DNA of 64,000 bases. Source: Chitinophagaceae bacterium. Lineage in GTDB: Bacteria > Bacteroidota > Bacteroidia > Chitinophagales > Chitinophagaceae. The translations under genes and the position numbers were made by a program. The stretch is from the NCBI GenBank assembly GCA_019752295.1, contig JAIEMK010000053.1, forward strand, positions 1-64,000, given 5' to 3'. A model generated the notes under the pieces. It saw only the letters and a program-made list of their open reading frames with translations. It did no database searches and was not told the origin of the DNA. Positions 45,103 to 53,748 of the stretch are shown in pieces (position 1 is the first letter of the stretch; each line of letters starts with the position of its first letter).

Positions 45103-48100
45103 TTAAAATGCGTATCGCACACCCAACTGAAACTGGTATGGATTACCCGATTGGGTAGCCAAACCAGAACTGTTAACACGATACACAAAACGCTGATTGG
45201 TTTTATCAAAACCGGCAACTGCAGGATTTGTGCCCGAGGCAGGTATTCCTAAAGCATATAAAGCCTGATTACCCAATGATTGATTTACACCCGATGTTTT
45301 TTTGAATAAATTCGAGAGGTTAAATACATCGGCAGAAAGTTCGAGGCTTTGTTTTTTATAAATTTTAAAACGCTTAGTTACCCTCAAATCGAATGTGCCA
45401 TAGAAGCCATTGACACCTGCATTTCTTTCCGCAATTTTACCGGAGTAATTGGTAATATAATCTTTAATACTCTGGCTTGCTGCAGGATTATCCAAAATAG
45501 TTTGTAACCCTGTTCTAACATTTTGTGGAACATTCGGATCATTTCTATCAAAAATAAAAGCAAGGTCGTTGGTTCCGGAAACAAAGTCAGCATTGGTATT
45601 TGCGCCAGATAATAAACTATAACGTGTACCAGACATACCCGAATAACGAACACCTACGCTAAAGCCATAAAAAGTTGGTAGTGTACCATAGAAAACTACT
45701 TTATGACGAAAATGATTATCTGAATAACTCATGGTACTAAGATCTCTCGGATCGTCTTTAACTGGCAAAGAAAGTGTAGCCGTATTAGCCACATTACCGT
45801 TGTAAGAAGTGTTGTCCTTTGTATCGTTCCAAGTATAGCTAAACGTAAACTCTCCATCTTTATAATATTGGTAAGTTGCATCAAATACCACTGCAAACTG
45901 ATTTACCTTGCCCTTGCTATTCAATTCCAATACGCGACCTAATTTTTGACTGATCCTTCCCTGTAACCAATCACCAGAACCGTTTGCAGGCATGGTACTG
46001 AGTGGCACATATACTCCGCGATTGGCTTCATTAGCCAAAGTAAAATATGGTTGCGCAACCATATTTCTATCTACATACATATAGTTATGTCTTCCCAGTG
46101 TAACAAATCCAGTAATACCCACTTTGAATTTCTCAGTGATATAATGCGTATAAGATAAGTTTGCTTTGTACAATACCGGCACTTGCGCATCTGTAGCATT
46201 GGTGTTAATAGTAGGTACCTGAAAAGCCGCTAAAGATGGTATGGTAGCTGCATTTGCACGATAAGATGCAAAATCAGGAACAGGAATATTCGGAGCACGA
46301 ACATCCACTGTAGCAAGGTGCTTACCATCAAAAGTAAGGTTATTAATAACCATATAATTATTGATGTCCGAACTAAAAATACCGGCACCCAAGCGCACAA
46401 AATCAGTATGCTTTTCATTTACATCCCAATTCAACTGCAAGCGTGGCTGAACGATAAACGATTTCAGTTTGCTATCAGTACGCAAACCTAATTCGTCGAA
46501 CACCAATTGATTAAATGGTGATGACGGATAATATGCATAATCCAAACGAACACCCCCTACAAAATTAAGCCCCTTGCCAAGATTTGTTTGCATCTGTCCA
46601 TAGATACCTGCATTCACCGTATTTCCTTTTACGGTTGGATCTGCAACCAAGGGTACTTCCCTATAATAACGATAGGGTTGCAGGTTCTCAAACTTATCAA
46701 GTGCAGTCATCCCTGCTGCAGCATCCACAGTGTAGTGAAATCGGCCATTCACTTCACTTCCATATTTAGAAATGGCATTGGTGTACATCAGATCTATTCC
46801 GAATGTGTATTTCACTTTATCGGTATTGTAATAAATATTATCAACCAACTGAATCACATTATTCGTAAAGTTTTCCTGCGCAAAACGATGCCCACCCATT
46901 TGTATATTGGTTGACTTGGTAACTCCTCCCACAATCGAAGTCACTCCTTCCACGATAGCCCTTGGAATATTTGCAGAAGGTAATTGATCGCCGGGGCTAC
47001 TATTTTGATAAGTATATAAATACTGCAGTTTAAATTCGTTCGTTAATTTTGAATTAACCGAAGTACGTAAAGATGCAAGTAAACTATTATCCACATTCAA
47101 ATCATTACCGTATGATTCATAAATATTGATAGCAGTATTATCCTGCAATCCCAATTTATTTACATCGCGTGTATAGTTGTTGCGCACAGATAAAAGGTTC
47201 TTACCATTGATTTGCCAATCGAAACGAGCAAAAGCAGCATCCGAAGATCTTGTTTTATCAAAAGCTCCATACTGATCGGCACTTGAAGTACCATACTTAC
47301 GACGCGCAATATCAACAAAACGATCCAGTGTTATTTTGGTTACGTTGAACTTGGCTTCATCAACGGGCGACTGCACATCAGCAATAATTAATGGGCGCGA
47401 ATCAATTTGATGATCCCATGCCAGGAAAAAATGCAATTTGTCTTTTAAGATTGGGCCACCAAGTGAAAATCCAAATTGACTGGTTGTAAATTTATCATCA
47501 CGACGGTTGCCGCGGATATCATAAGGACTAGACAACCAGTTATTACGAGTGTAGTTAAATATACTGCCGGTTAAATTGTTGGTTCCCGATTTTGTTACAG
47601 CGCTTACTGTTCCTCCACCACTGCGACCATAAGTAACATCGTACTGATTGGTAACTACTTTAAATTCTCTTACAGCTTCCATTGATATGGAATAAGGACC
47701 GCCGCTTCTACTGGTGGTAGAACCTGCAGATGTTGGATTTTTTGCGTTCATCCCATCGATGGTAAAATTAATAGACGAGCCCAACTGACCTGCAATACTG
47801 CCTCCTCTGCTTAGCGGTGAGAGATCGGTTAAAGTGGTAAAATTTCTTCCGTTAACCGGTAAGCGGGTAATAGCTTTAGCAGTAACGGCTGTTGCTGCTC
47901 CTAAATTCTCCACTTTATTTTTTAAGCCCGATGCAACTACCTGTACTACCTCCAGTGTTTGTACCGACTCTTGCATTGTCATATTTACGCGAAGCGCATC
48001 ACCCTGATTAAGGGCATACCCTGTTCTTTTCTGTTCACCAAAACCAACATAAGTAACAATGATGCTGTAAGGATTTCCCAATGGAAGTTCTTTAAATGTG

Positions 48101-48306
48101 TACTCTCCTTTTATATTGGTAGCAGTTTGAGTAGTAAATCCAGTAGACTCATTGCGAACTTTTACAGTTGCGCCATGAAGCAACTGATTATTAGAGTAAC
48201 TAATTACCCCAGAAATTGAAGCTTGTGTGGTTTGGGCTACAACTCGGCATGTGGAAACAAAGCAAAATAGTAACGCAAATGCTTTGATAAAAAATAATTT
48301 CTTCAT
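45103..48306 (-). CDS. TonB-dependent receptor with carboxypeptidase-like N-terminal domain (Oar-like)
   Basis: The product has 1067 residues. A signal peptide ends near CRVVAQ, and a carboxypeptidase-regulatory-like beta-sandwich (ASISGVISYSNNQLLHGATV) occupies about residues 27-115. The plug follows with VNGRNFTTLTDLSPLSRGGS and FTIDGMNAKNPTSAGST, then a long barrel ending QFQLGVRYAF with a terminal Phe, the standard outer-membrane insertion signal. There is no SusD partner. The plug and barrel style fits the Oar-like group, which is often linked to peptide or adhesive functions; the substrate is unknown. Confidence 0.92.
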   Translation of the reverse strand: MKKLFFIKAFALLFCFVSTCRVVAQTTQASISGVISYSNNQLLHGATVKVRNESTGFTTQTATNIKGEYTFKELPLGNPYSIIVTYVGFGEQKRTGYALNQGDALRVNMTMQESVQTLEVVQVVASGLKNKVENLGAATAVTAKAITRLPVNGRNFTTLTDLSPLSRGGSIAGQLGSSINFTIDGMNAKNPTSAGSTTSRSGGPYSISMEAVREFKVVTNQYDVTYGRSGGGTVSAVTKSGTNNLTGSIFNYTRNNWLSSPYDIRGNRRDDKFTTSQFGFSLGGPILKDKLHFFLAWDHQIDSRPLIIADVQSPVDEAKFNVTKITLDRFVDIARRKYGTSSADQYGAFDKTRSSDAAFARFDWQINGKNLLSVRNNYTRDVNKLGLQDNTAINIYESYGNDLNVDNSLLASLRTSVNSKLTNEFKLQYLYTYQNSSPGDQLPSANIPRAIVEGVTSIVGGVTKSTNIQMGGHRFAQENFTNNVIQLVDNIYYNTDKVKYTFGIDLMYTNAISKYGSEVNGRFHYTVDAAAGMTALDKFENLQPYRYYREVPLVADPTVKGNTVNAGIYGQMQTNLGKGLNFVGGVRLDYAYYPSSPFNQLVFDELGLRTDSKLKSFIVQPRLQLNWDVNEKHTDFVRLGAGIFSSDINNYMVINNLTFDGKHLATVDVRAPNIPVPDFASYRANAATIPSLAAFQVPTINTNATDAQVPVLYKANLSYTHYITEKFKVGITGFVTLGRHNYMYVDRNMVAQPYFTLANEANRGVYVPLSTMPANGSGDWLQGRISQKLGRVLELNSKGKVNQFAVVFDATYQYYKDGEFTFSYTWNDTKDNTSYNGNVANTATLSLPVKDDPRDLSTMSYSDNHFRHKVVFYGTLPTFYGFSVGVRYSGMSGTRYSLLSGANTNADFVSGTNDLAFIFDRNDPNVPQNVRTGLQTILDNPAASQSIKDYITNYSGKIAERNAGVNGFYGTFDLRVTKRFKIYKKQSLELSADVFNLSNLFKKTSGVNQSLGNQALYALGIPASGTNPAVAGFDKTNQRFVYRVNSSGLATQSGNPYQFQLGVRYAF

Positions 48307-48405
48307 AATGATTCCATTTGTTAGTGAGTTGCAAAGGAATATGGAAGCTGTTATTTTAATATGACCTAACTATTATCTATACATTAATTGAAGCGCCCTG
48401 TTCAG

Positions 48406-48438
48406 AAAAAAAGAATCCCTCAAAATGATGAGGGATTC
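48406..48438 (-). terminator. Intrinsic terminator of the DUF2231-like/rubrerythrin block
   Basis: GAATCCCTC pairs with GAGGGATTC around an 8-nt loop, and on the minus strand a run of T residues follows. It lies 38 nt past the stop at 48476. Confidence 0.88.
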
Positions 48439-48475
48439 AAATGCTGATACCAAGATATTCAATCAGGGTTTTATA

Positions 48476-48961
48476 CTAATCTTTATCTCCTTCTTCACCT
48501 CCGATGTTATTTTGTGGAGCCGTATTTGAAATTTCAGTGTGTCTTATCTGACCACCAAGCCAGCCTGTTCTGGCAACCAGCCCAAAACTGATGAGCGAAA
48601 GAACAAGTGTGAGTGTAGCGGTAAAACGCATCAACGAATTTTTAAACTTTGTTTCCGCCAAAGCAAATACCGATACCAATCCCAATATGATCAGACTTAT
48701 CAAAGCATACATCGCGGCGTTTTCATGGAGCTTAATGATACTCTCAGAAACACCCTGAATATTTTCGGTTGCTTCTTCTGCGGCTTCACCTGTTAAATAA
48801 GCAATGGCTGCACCGATTGCCGAAATAATAAACATTAAATAAGCCGCTTGTTTTGTTTGGGTACTTTTAGCCCAAAGCCCATAAACCAATACCAACGTTC
48901 CTAACAGAGACCCGAAAATCGGAAGGTGCGTGATTAATAAATGCAAATGTACCTGACTCAT
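48476..48961 (-). CDS. Four-helix membrane protein, DUF2231-like
   Basis: The product has 161 residues with four hydrophobic helices. Histidines cluster at the helix ends: HLHLLITHLPIFG at the N-terminus and KLHENAAM at the third helix. The C-terminal signature RTGWLGGQIRH is shared with the protein at 51974. Paired intramembrane histidines suggest b-type heme or a quinone site, but this is inference. It is the last gene of a minus-strand block behind the rubrerythrin lipoprotein, 11 nt away. Confidence 0.7.
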   Translation of the reverse strand: MSQVHLHLLITHLPIFGSLLGTLVLVYGLWAKSTQTKQAAYLMFIISAIGAAIAYLTGEAAEEATENIQGVSESIIKLHENAAMYALISLIILGLVSVFALAETKFKNSLMRFTATLTLVLSLISFGLVARTGWLGGQIRHTEISNTAPQNNIGGEEGDKD

Positions 48962-48972
48962 ATTTGTAATTT

Positions 48973-49758
48973 TTAAAGTGAAGTAATTTTAAGAAATTTT
49001 TCTCCGCCTGTCATTGAAATGCCACAACGTGCAGGGGCTTTTGTTTCATAGGTATTACCACAAGTAGGGCATACATAAAATACAGTAGGAAGTTTTTTTA
49101 CGGTATTGTTTTGTAAAGCGGCCAGTGCTGCCTCATAAAACAGCTTGTGTTTTTTTTCGGTTTTATAAGCATAGTTTAAACTAATCAGGGCTAACTGATT
49201 ACCTGCTTCATTTGCTACGGTTAAAAATCCGGGGTACATAGTTGTTACCTCATAAGTTTCCCCTGCAATGGCATCCTCCAGATTTTCTTTGGTTGTTTTA
49301 ACCGTAAATTCTGGTTTAATTGTAGGCACCACAATACCTGATTCCTGTAATACTGCCTTATGATTATTGGCATGAACATTTTCTGCAACGGAAGCTGCCT
49401 TAAAAAGTAAAGCAATTTCGTGCTGTCCTTCCTGTTCAGCCTTTTTTGAATAGGCTGCATATTTTGCACTGGCAGTTGTTTCGCCTTTAAAAGCTGCCTG
49501 CATATTCTCGGTTGTTTTTGAATTGGCATCTGTTCCGCTGGCTTTTCCGGCAGGCTTTACACTTGATTCCTTTTCTTCTTTCTCATTTTCTTTTGTTTCG
49601 TCCTCGCCGCTTTCTTTGATTGTTTTTTGTGTGGCAGAATCAGCATTGTTTTGCACGGGCGACTTCATCGCATTGTTGTTATTGGCATTACCGCAGGAAG
49701 TAAGAAATATACTGCCTGTTGTTAATAAAAGTGCCGGGATAATTAGTAATTTTTTCAT
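48973..49758 (-). CDS. Rubrerythrin-like lipoprotein with a low-complexity acidic linker
   Basis: The product has 261 residues from the ATG at 49758, which puts a lipobox (IFLTSC) at the expected distance; the frame extends 17 codons upstream. After the Cys comes a charged linker rich in E, K and S (about 30-80), then a rubrerythrin di-iron four-helix domain (KGETTASAKYAAYSKKAEQE, AENVHANNHKAVL). The C-terminus has a rubredoxin-like knuckle VCPTCGNTY followed by APARCGIS; the fourth Cys of the iron site is replaced by Ser. It should reduce peroxide at the envelope. It is sited between the DUF2231-like gene and a two-component system. Confidence 0.85.
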   Translation of the reverse strand: MKKLLIIPALLLTTGSIFLTSCGNANNNNAMKSPVQNNADSATQKTIKESGEDETKENEKEEKESSVKPAGKASGTDANSKTTENMQAAFKGETTASAKYAAYSKKAEQEGQHEIALLFKAASVAENVHANNHKAVLQESGIVVPTIKPEFTVKTTKENLEDAIAGETYEVTTMYPGFLTVANEAGNQLALISLNYAYKTEKKHKLFYEAALAALQNNTVKKLPTVFYVCPTCGNTYETKAPARCGISMTGGEKFLKITSL

Positions 49759-49853
49759 TTGATAATCTTTTATTGTTTTCGAAAATCGATAACACAAAAT
49801 TGCAAGCACGCGCCTTCAGTGTTGCTTTGTGAATCCTTAAGATTTGCTAAAGA

Positions 49854-51221
49854 TTAGGAAGGGAATTTTAAAGAAAACGTAGTGCTGTTATCGGCCCCTG
49901 TAACTGCAATATCAATATGCTGCAGGTCGGCTAATTTTTTTACAATGGCAAGCCCCAAACCAGTTCCGGGAACCAGCGAGCTTCTTGAATCATCCGTGCG
50001 ATAAAACCTGTTAAACAATAGCGGCATTTGCTCTTGCGAAATACCGGGGCCATCATTTGTTATAGTAAATATTTTAGAAGAATCATTCCAGCGGCAACTT
50101 ATATTTCCGTTTAACTCACCGTACTTAACTGCATTGCTGAAAAGATTATCAATAACTACAGATAAGTAAAAATAATCAGCATTTACGGTACTGGTTTCTG
50201 CAATATCGCATGCAACATGCATTGACTTTCCTGCAATTTGTTTTTTGAATTTGAGTTCCGATTCCAAAACTAATTTAATCAAATTAATTTTTTCTTGTTT
50301 TACTGTTCCCGATTCAAGGCGAGCAAGCTGCAACAGTTGTTCAAGTAATTGATTCAACCTGTCGGTTTGAAATACCACTTCTTTTATTTTCTCTTCATAC
50401 ACGTCTGGCTCTCTTTTTTTACGCAGTAAAATCTCGAGTGTACCCCTGATGGCAGCAAGTGGTGTTCTTATTTCATGTGAAGCATCGGCTGTAAATTGTT
50501 TTTGTTGTTGTATGCTGGTTTCAATTCTGGCTAGCAATTCATTGATTGTTTTAGCAAGTTGATACAACTCGTCTTCGTTTTCCGGCAGGGGCAGGCGTGT
50601 ATTGATATTAGAATCGTTAATGCCGGAAGCTGTTTTGATTAATTGCTGAACAGGCGCGATTGCTCTGGAAGCAGTCAGGTAAATAACAATATAGAGCACT
50701 AATAACAGTATCGGAAAAGAAATGCAAAGCGTAACAAGCAAATTATTCAACACATTGTGCGACTCCTGTTGAGAAATGCCCACCGTTAGTTGTCCGATAA
50801 TTTTACCCTGATCGTTTTTAATTGGAAACTGACCCAGTCGGAGTTGTTTTTTTTCCACCACTGCATTATAAAACTTCTCATACACAATTTGTGGATCAAA
50901 TAAAAAATGGTTGGACTGCAAGTTGGCAGATTTAAATACCATTCTATCCTTACTATTCACGATTTGTATAAATGTAGGATTTACTTCAACTTTCTTGTGT
51001 TCTGCTTCTTCCCATTCTGGCAGTTTATTAATGATGATGCTATCTTGTTTCCAATCGAGTGTGTTTAAAATTTCTTCTTTTTCCATCAAAATATCATTAT
51101 CGAGATGGCGAAACGAAGTATAATAAACAACGCCATATATTACTACAAATACGATCGCTGTAGTAATAGCAACAGCAATGGTATTAAATAGCGCAATGCG
51201 TTTTTTAAAACTCAGTTTCAT
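49854..51221 (-). CDS. Two-component sensor histidine kinase (CusS/BaeS-like)
   Basis: The product has 455 residues. Two transmembrane helices (about 11-34 and 160-183) bracket a periplasmic sensor of about 125 residues. HAMP follows (about 184-236), then HisKA with His249 in DASHEIRTPLAAIRG and HATPase with ITNDGPGIS and GTGLGLAIVKKL. The architecture matches kinases for metal or envelope stress. Its partner regulator starts upstream and its stop lies 43 nt before this start, so they are co-transcribed. A shortened copy of the dispersed element occupies the gap. Confidence 0.93.
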   Translation of the reverse strand: MKLSFKKRIALFNTIAVAITTAIVFVVIYGVVYYTSFRHLDNDILMEKEEILNTLDWKQDSIIINKLPEWEEAEHKKVEVNPTFIQIVNSKDRMVFKSANLQSNHFLFDPQIVYEKFYNAVVEKKQLRLGQFPIKNDQGKIIGQLTVGISQQESHNVLNNLLVTLCISFPILLLVLYIVIYLTASRAIAPVQQLIKTASGINDSNINTRLPLPENEDELYQLAKTINELLARIETSIQQQKQFTADASHEIRTPLAAIRGTLEILLRKKREPDVYEEKIKEVVFQTDRLNQLLEQLLQLARLESGTVKQEKINLIKLVLESELKFKKQIAGKSMHVACDIAETSTVNADYFYLSVVIDNLFSNAVKYGELNGNISCRWNDSSKIFTITNDGPGISQEQMPLLFNRFYRTDDSRSSLVPGTGLGLAIVKKLADLQHIDIAVTGADNSTTFSLKFPS

Positions 51222-51262
51222 CTATTTCTAATTGTTTTGGCCACACAACTCGCATATGCTCA
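51222..51262 (-). repeat. Shortened copy F of the dispersed element
   Basis: On the minus strand AAAATGAGCATA and GGCCAAAACAATTAGAAATA flank a short centre, and the element ends at the ATG of the sensor kinase. It matches both ends of copy A but lacks the middle. The alignment is short, so this is less certain than copies A-D. Confidence 0.45.
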
Positions 51263-51264
51263 TT

Positions 51265-51942
51265 TTATTCGTATTCATTTACCCGGTATCCAACACCTCT
51301 GATGGTTTGAATAAACGACGCTGCCCCCGGAGCATCTAATTTCTTACGGAGGGCATTAATGAATACGTCAATTACGGAAGTATCTTTTTCAAAATGAATG
51401 TCCCATATTTTTTCTATTATCCTTGATCTTCTGCATACTTTTCCTTTATTCCGAAGCAGGTATTCAAGCAGTGCAAATTCTTTTTGGGTTAGTTCTACTG
51501 TTATTCCATTTTTTGTTACCTGGTGTATTTCTGTATTCAGAATAATATCTCCGGCCACAAAAATATTTTGCTCTCCGTCTTTATTTCTCAGGAGTACTTT
51601 TATACGAGCAAGCAGTTCTTCAAATGCAAAGGGTTTTTTCAAGTAATCGTTTGCCCCCGCTTCCAGACCAAATACAGTGTCATCCACTGTGTCTTTTGCC
51701 GTTAGAAATATGATTGGGATACTTGTATTTTCTTTACGAATGAGTCTGCAAATTTCAATACCACTTACGCCGGGCATCATCCAGTCAAGTAGAATAATAT
51801 CATATTCGCCAAGATTATCGAGAGCCATTTTAAGTGCCTCTCTGCCATTGGTAGCAACGTCTACAGCAAAACCTTCCTCTTCCAGGCCTTCTTTTAAAAA
51901 GCCCGCAATCGCCGATTCGTCTTCCGCTAAAAAAACTCTCAT
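51265..51942 (-). CDS. OmpR/PhoB-family response regulator
   Basis: The product has 225 residues. A receiver domain (1-120; acidic E7/D8, phosphoacceptor Asp53 in IILLDWMMPG, Thr in IIFLTAKD, Lys in YLKKPF) is joined to a winged-helix DNA-binding domain (about 130-224; VELTQKEFALLEYLLRNKGK, SVIDVFINALRKKLD, IRGVGYRV). It is the cognate partner of the sensor at 49854 and probably controls the flanking rubrerythrin and DUF2231-like genes. Confidence 0.95.
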   Translation of the reverse strand: MRVFLAEDESAIAGFLKEGLEEEGFAVDVATNGREALKMALDNLGEYDIILLDWMMPGVSGIEICRLIRKENTSIPIIFLTAKDTVDDTVFGLEAGANDYLKKPFAFEELLARIKVLLRNKDGEQNIFVAGDIILNTEIHQVTKNGITVELTQKEFALLEYLLRNKGKVCRRSRIIEKIWDIHFEKDTSVIDVFINALRKKLDAPGAASFIQTIRGVGYRVNEYE

Positions 51943-51973
51943 GTTGTTAAGTTAAGAAATAAAGGCTTTGTAT

Positions 51974-52441
51974 TTACTTCCCATTGGGATTTGAGAAATC
52001 GGGCAATGCCAGTTCCACACCGGCACCATGTTTATAAACTAATTGCCCACCCAAATACCCGGTTCTCGCTATGCTGATAATTACAGTTGTAAAAAGCAGC
52101 AAACTGATCATTCTTAGCCAGCCCTTGTTAAATTTAAAATAGTAAGCAGCAGCGTATAGCAATGCAGTAAATATGGTTAACCATAACGAAATTGTAGCTG
52201 CCACTTCATGCAGTTCCATCGCTTTTTTCAATGCGCCTTCCTCCATTCCCGCTCCGGCGGCGTTGCCCGCAAAATAGGAAACTATGGTTCCGAGCGTTCC
52301 CAGCACCAGCAAGTATAAAGCGGATTGGCTAAGGAATGGTTTTTTATAAAAAAAACTAACAAGCTCAAACAAGAACCCAACCATTAATAAGGCTATCGGA
52401 AAGTGAACTAGCATTGCGTGCAGATGTGTGGCCGAGATCAT
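51974..52441 (-). CDS. Four-helix membrane protein, DUF2231-like (paralogue of 48476)
   Basis: The product has 155 residues with four hydrophobic helices. It repeats the pattern of the 48476 protein: HLHAMLVHFPIALLM, ELHEVAATISLW and ARTGYLGGQLVYKHG. The two paralogues bracket the rubrerythrin lipoprotein and the two-component pair, which points to a common redox function at the membrane. It is the first gene of this minus-strand block, 31 nt before the regulator gene. Confidence 0.7.
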   Translation of the reverse strand: MISATHLHAMLVHFPIALLMVGFLFELVSFFYKKPFLSQSALYLLVLGTLGTIVSYFAGNAAGAGMEEGALKKAMELHEVAATISLWLTIFTALLYAAAYYFKFNKGWLRMISLLLFTTVIISIARTGYLGGQLVYKHGAGVELALPDFSNPNGK

Positions 52442-52616
52442 GATTAAAATTTTTTCAAAGATGGCATCCCATGCATTAGCAAGGGTTTAGTGGATTCTTA
52501 AGATTGGCTTAAGAAATACCCAAATCAAAAATGATACAGTGTCAACCAGATATGGCAGATTCAATAAATATCTAACAGCTCACAAAAAAACAGTAATTTA
52601 GATACTACTTCTTACT

Positions 52617-53684
52617 ATGAATACTATCAAGTTTCCATTTTATTTTAAGCTTACAATTGTATTAATCTGCATTGTTTTTACTGTACTGATTTTGAGGGAA
52701 GGTTCCGCATTATTGATTCCACTTTTTGCAGGTCTTTTATTAGCGGTTCTTTTACTACCCATTGCTAAATTTTTGGAGCGGATGCATATCCCCCGAGTTG
52801 TCGCCACATTTCTCGCTTTGCTTTGCTTCCTCCTGCTACTTTTTTTGATCAACTATTTTTTAGTATCCGAAATTTCTGTCTTTTCAAAAGAGCTTCCAAG
52901 TATCAATACTAAAGTCCAAAACATATTTATCTCATTCCAACATTTACTTTCAGAAAAATTTAATATTGATCATGCGCAACAAAGCAATTATTTTAAAGGT
53001 TCCTTTAACGATGCAGTAAATGAGCTATCCGGATTTGTGAGTTCATTGGTTTTCTCTTTCGGAAATATCCTTATTTGGACGTTTTTTGTTTGCATTTATT
53101 CGTTTTGCATACTTTATTATCGGAAACTAATTGTGCGCTTTTTGGTAAAGTTGGTTGAGAATGATTACCCCAACGAAATGATTCAAATTATAGCTCAAAT
53201 AAAAAAAATAATCAGCAGCTACATCATGGGGCTATTAGTAGAGTTTTTAATGATGTTAACATTGAATAGCGCATTACTCTTTTTAGTTGGAATAAAATAT
53301 GCACTAATGCTGGCAATAATTGCTGCAATTTTAAACGTAATACCTTATATAGGAATCTATACAGCTACCGCACTTGCCATGATCATCACTTATGCCAATA
53401 GCAGTGGCGCGGATGCTATTAAAGTGGGTATCGTTTTAATTTTCATACACTTAATAGATGGCATTATCATTATCCCAAAAATTGTTGGTGCACGTGTAAA
53501 AATGAATCCCTTTATTACTATTATTGCCGTTATTGCGGGTGATATTGTATGGGGCATTCCGGGTATGTTTTTATTTATTCCCTTTGCTGCAATGCTCAAA
53601 ATAGTTTTTGAAAATATTCCTTCTCTACATGCTTGGGCTATTTTATTTGGCGAAGACGAAAAGTTAATTAAACTTAAAAAGTAA
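52617..53684 (+). CDS. AI-2E family (PerM/TqsA-like) transporter
   Basis: The product has 355 residues and about seven transmembrane helices. The family pattern is visible: LLIPLFAGLLLAVLLLPIA at the N-terminus, an extended loop of about 60 residues after the second helix pair, LIDGIIIIPKIVGARVKMNP and ILAVIAGDI-like IIAVIAGDIVWGIPGMFLFI in the C-terminal helices. Members export autoinducer-2 or act as sodium/proton antiporters; which applies here is not known. Orientation is plus, divergent from the DUF2231-like block. Confidence 0.9.
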   Translation: MNTIKFPFYFKLTIVLICIVFTVLILREGSALLIPLFAGLLLAVLLLPIAKFLERMHIPRVVATFLALLCFLLLLFLINYFLVSEISVFSKELPSINTKVQNIFISFQHLLSEKFNIDHAQQSNYFKGSFNDAVNELSGFVSSLVFSFGNILIWTFFVCIYSFCILYYRKLIVRFLVKLVENDYPNEMIQIIAQIKKIISSYIMGLLVEFLMMLTLNSALLFLVGIKYALMLAIIAAILNVIPYIGIYTATALAMIITYANSSGADAIKVGIVLIFIHLIDGIIIIPKIVGARVKMNPFITIIAVIAGDIVWGIPGMFLFIPFAAMLKIVFENIPSLHAWAILFGEDEKLIKLKK

Positions 53685-53748
53685 AGCTTTATATTGCGTT
53701 GAAATAAACTATTTGCAGAAAGTTCTACCCACCAAAAAACAAATCACA

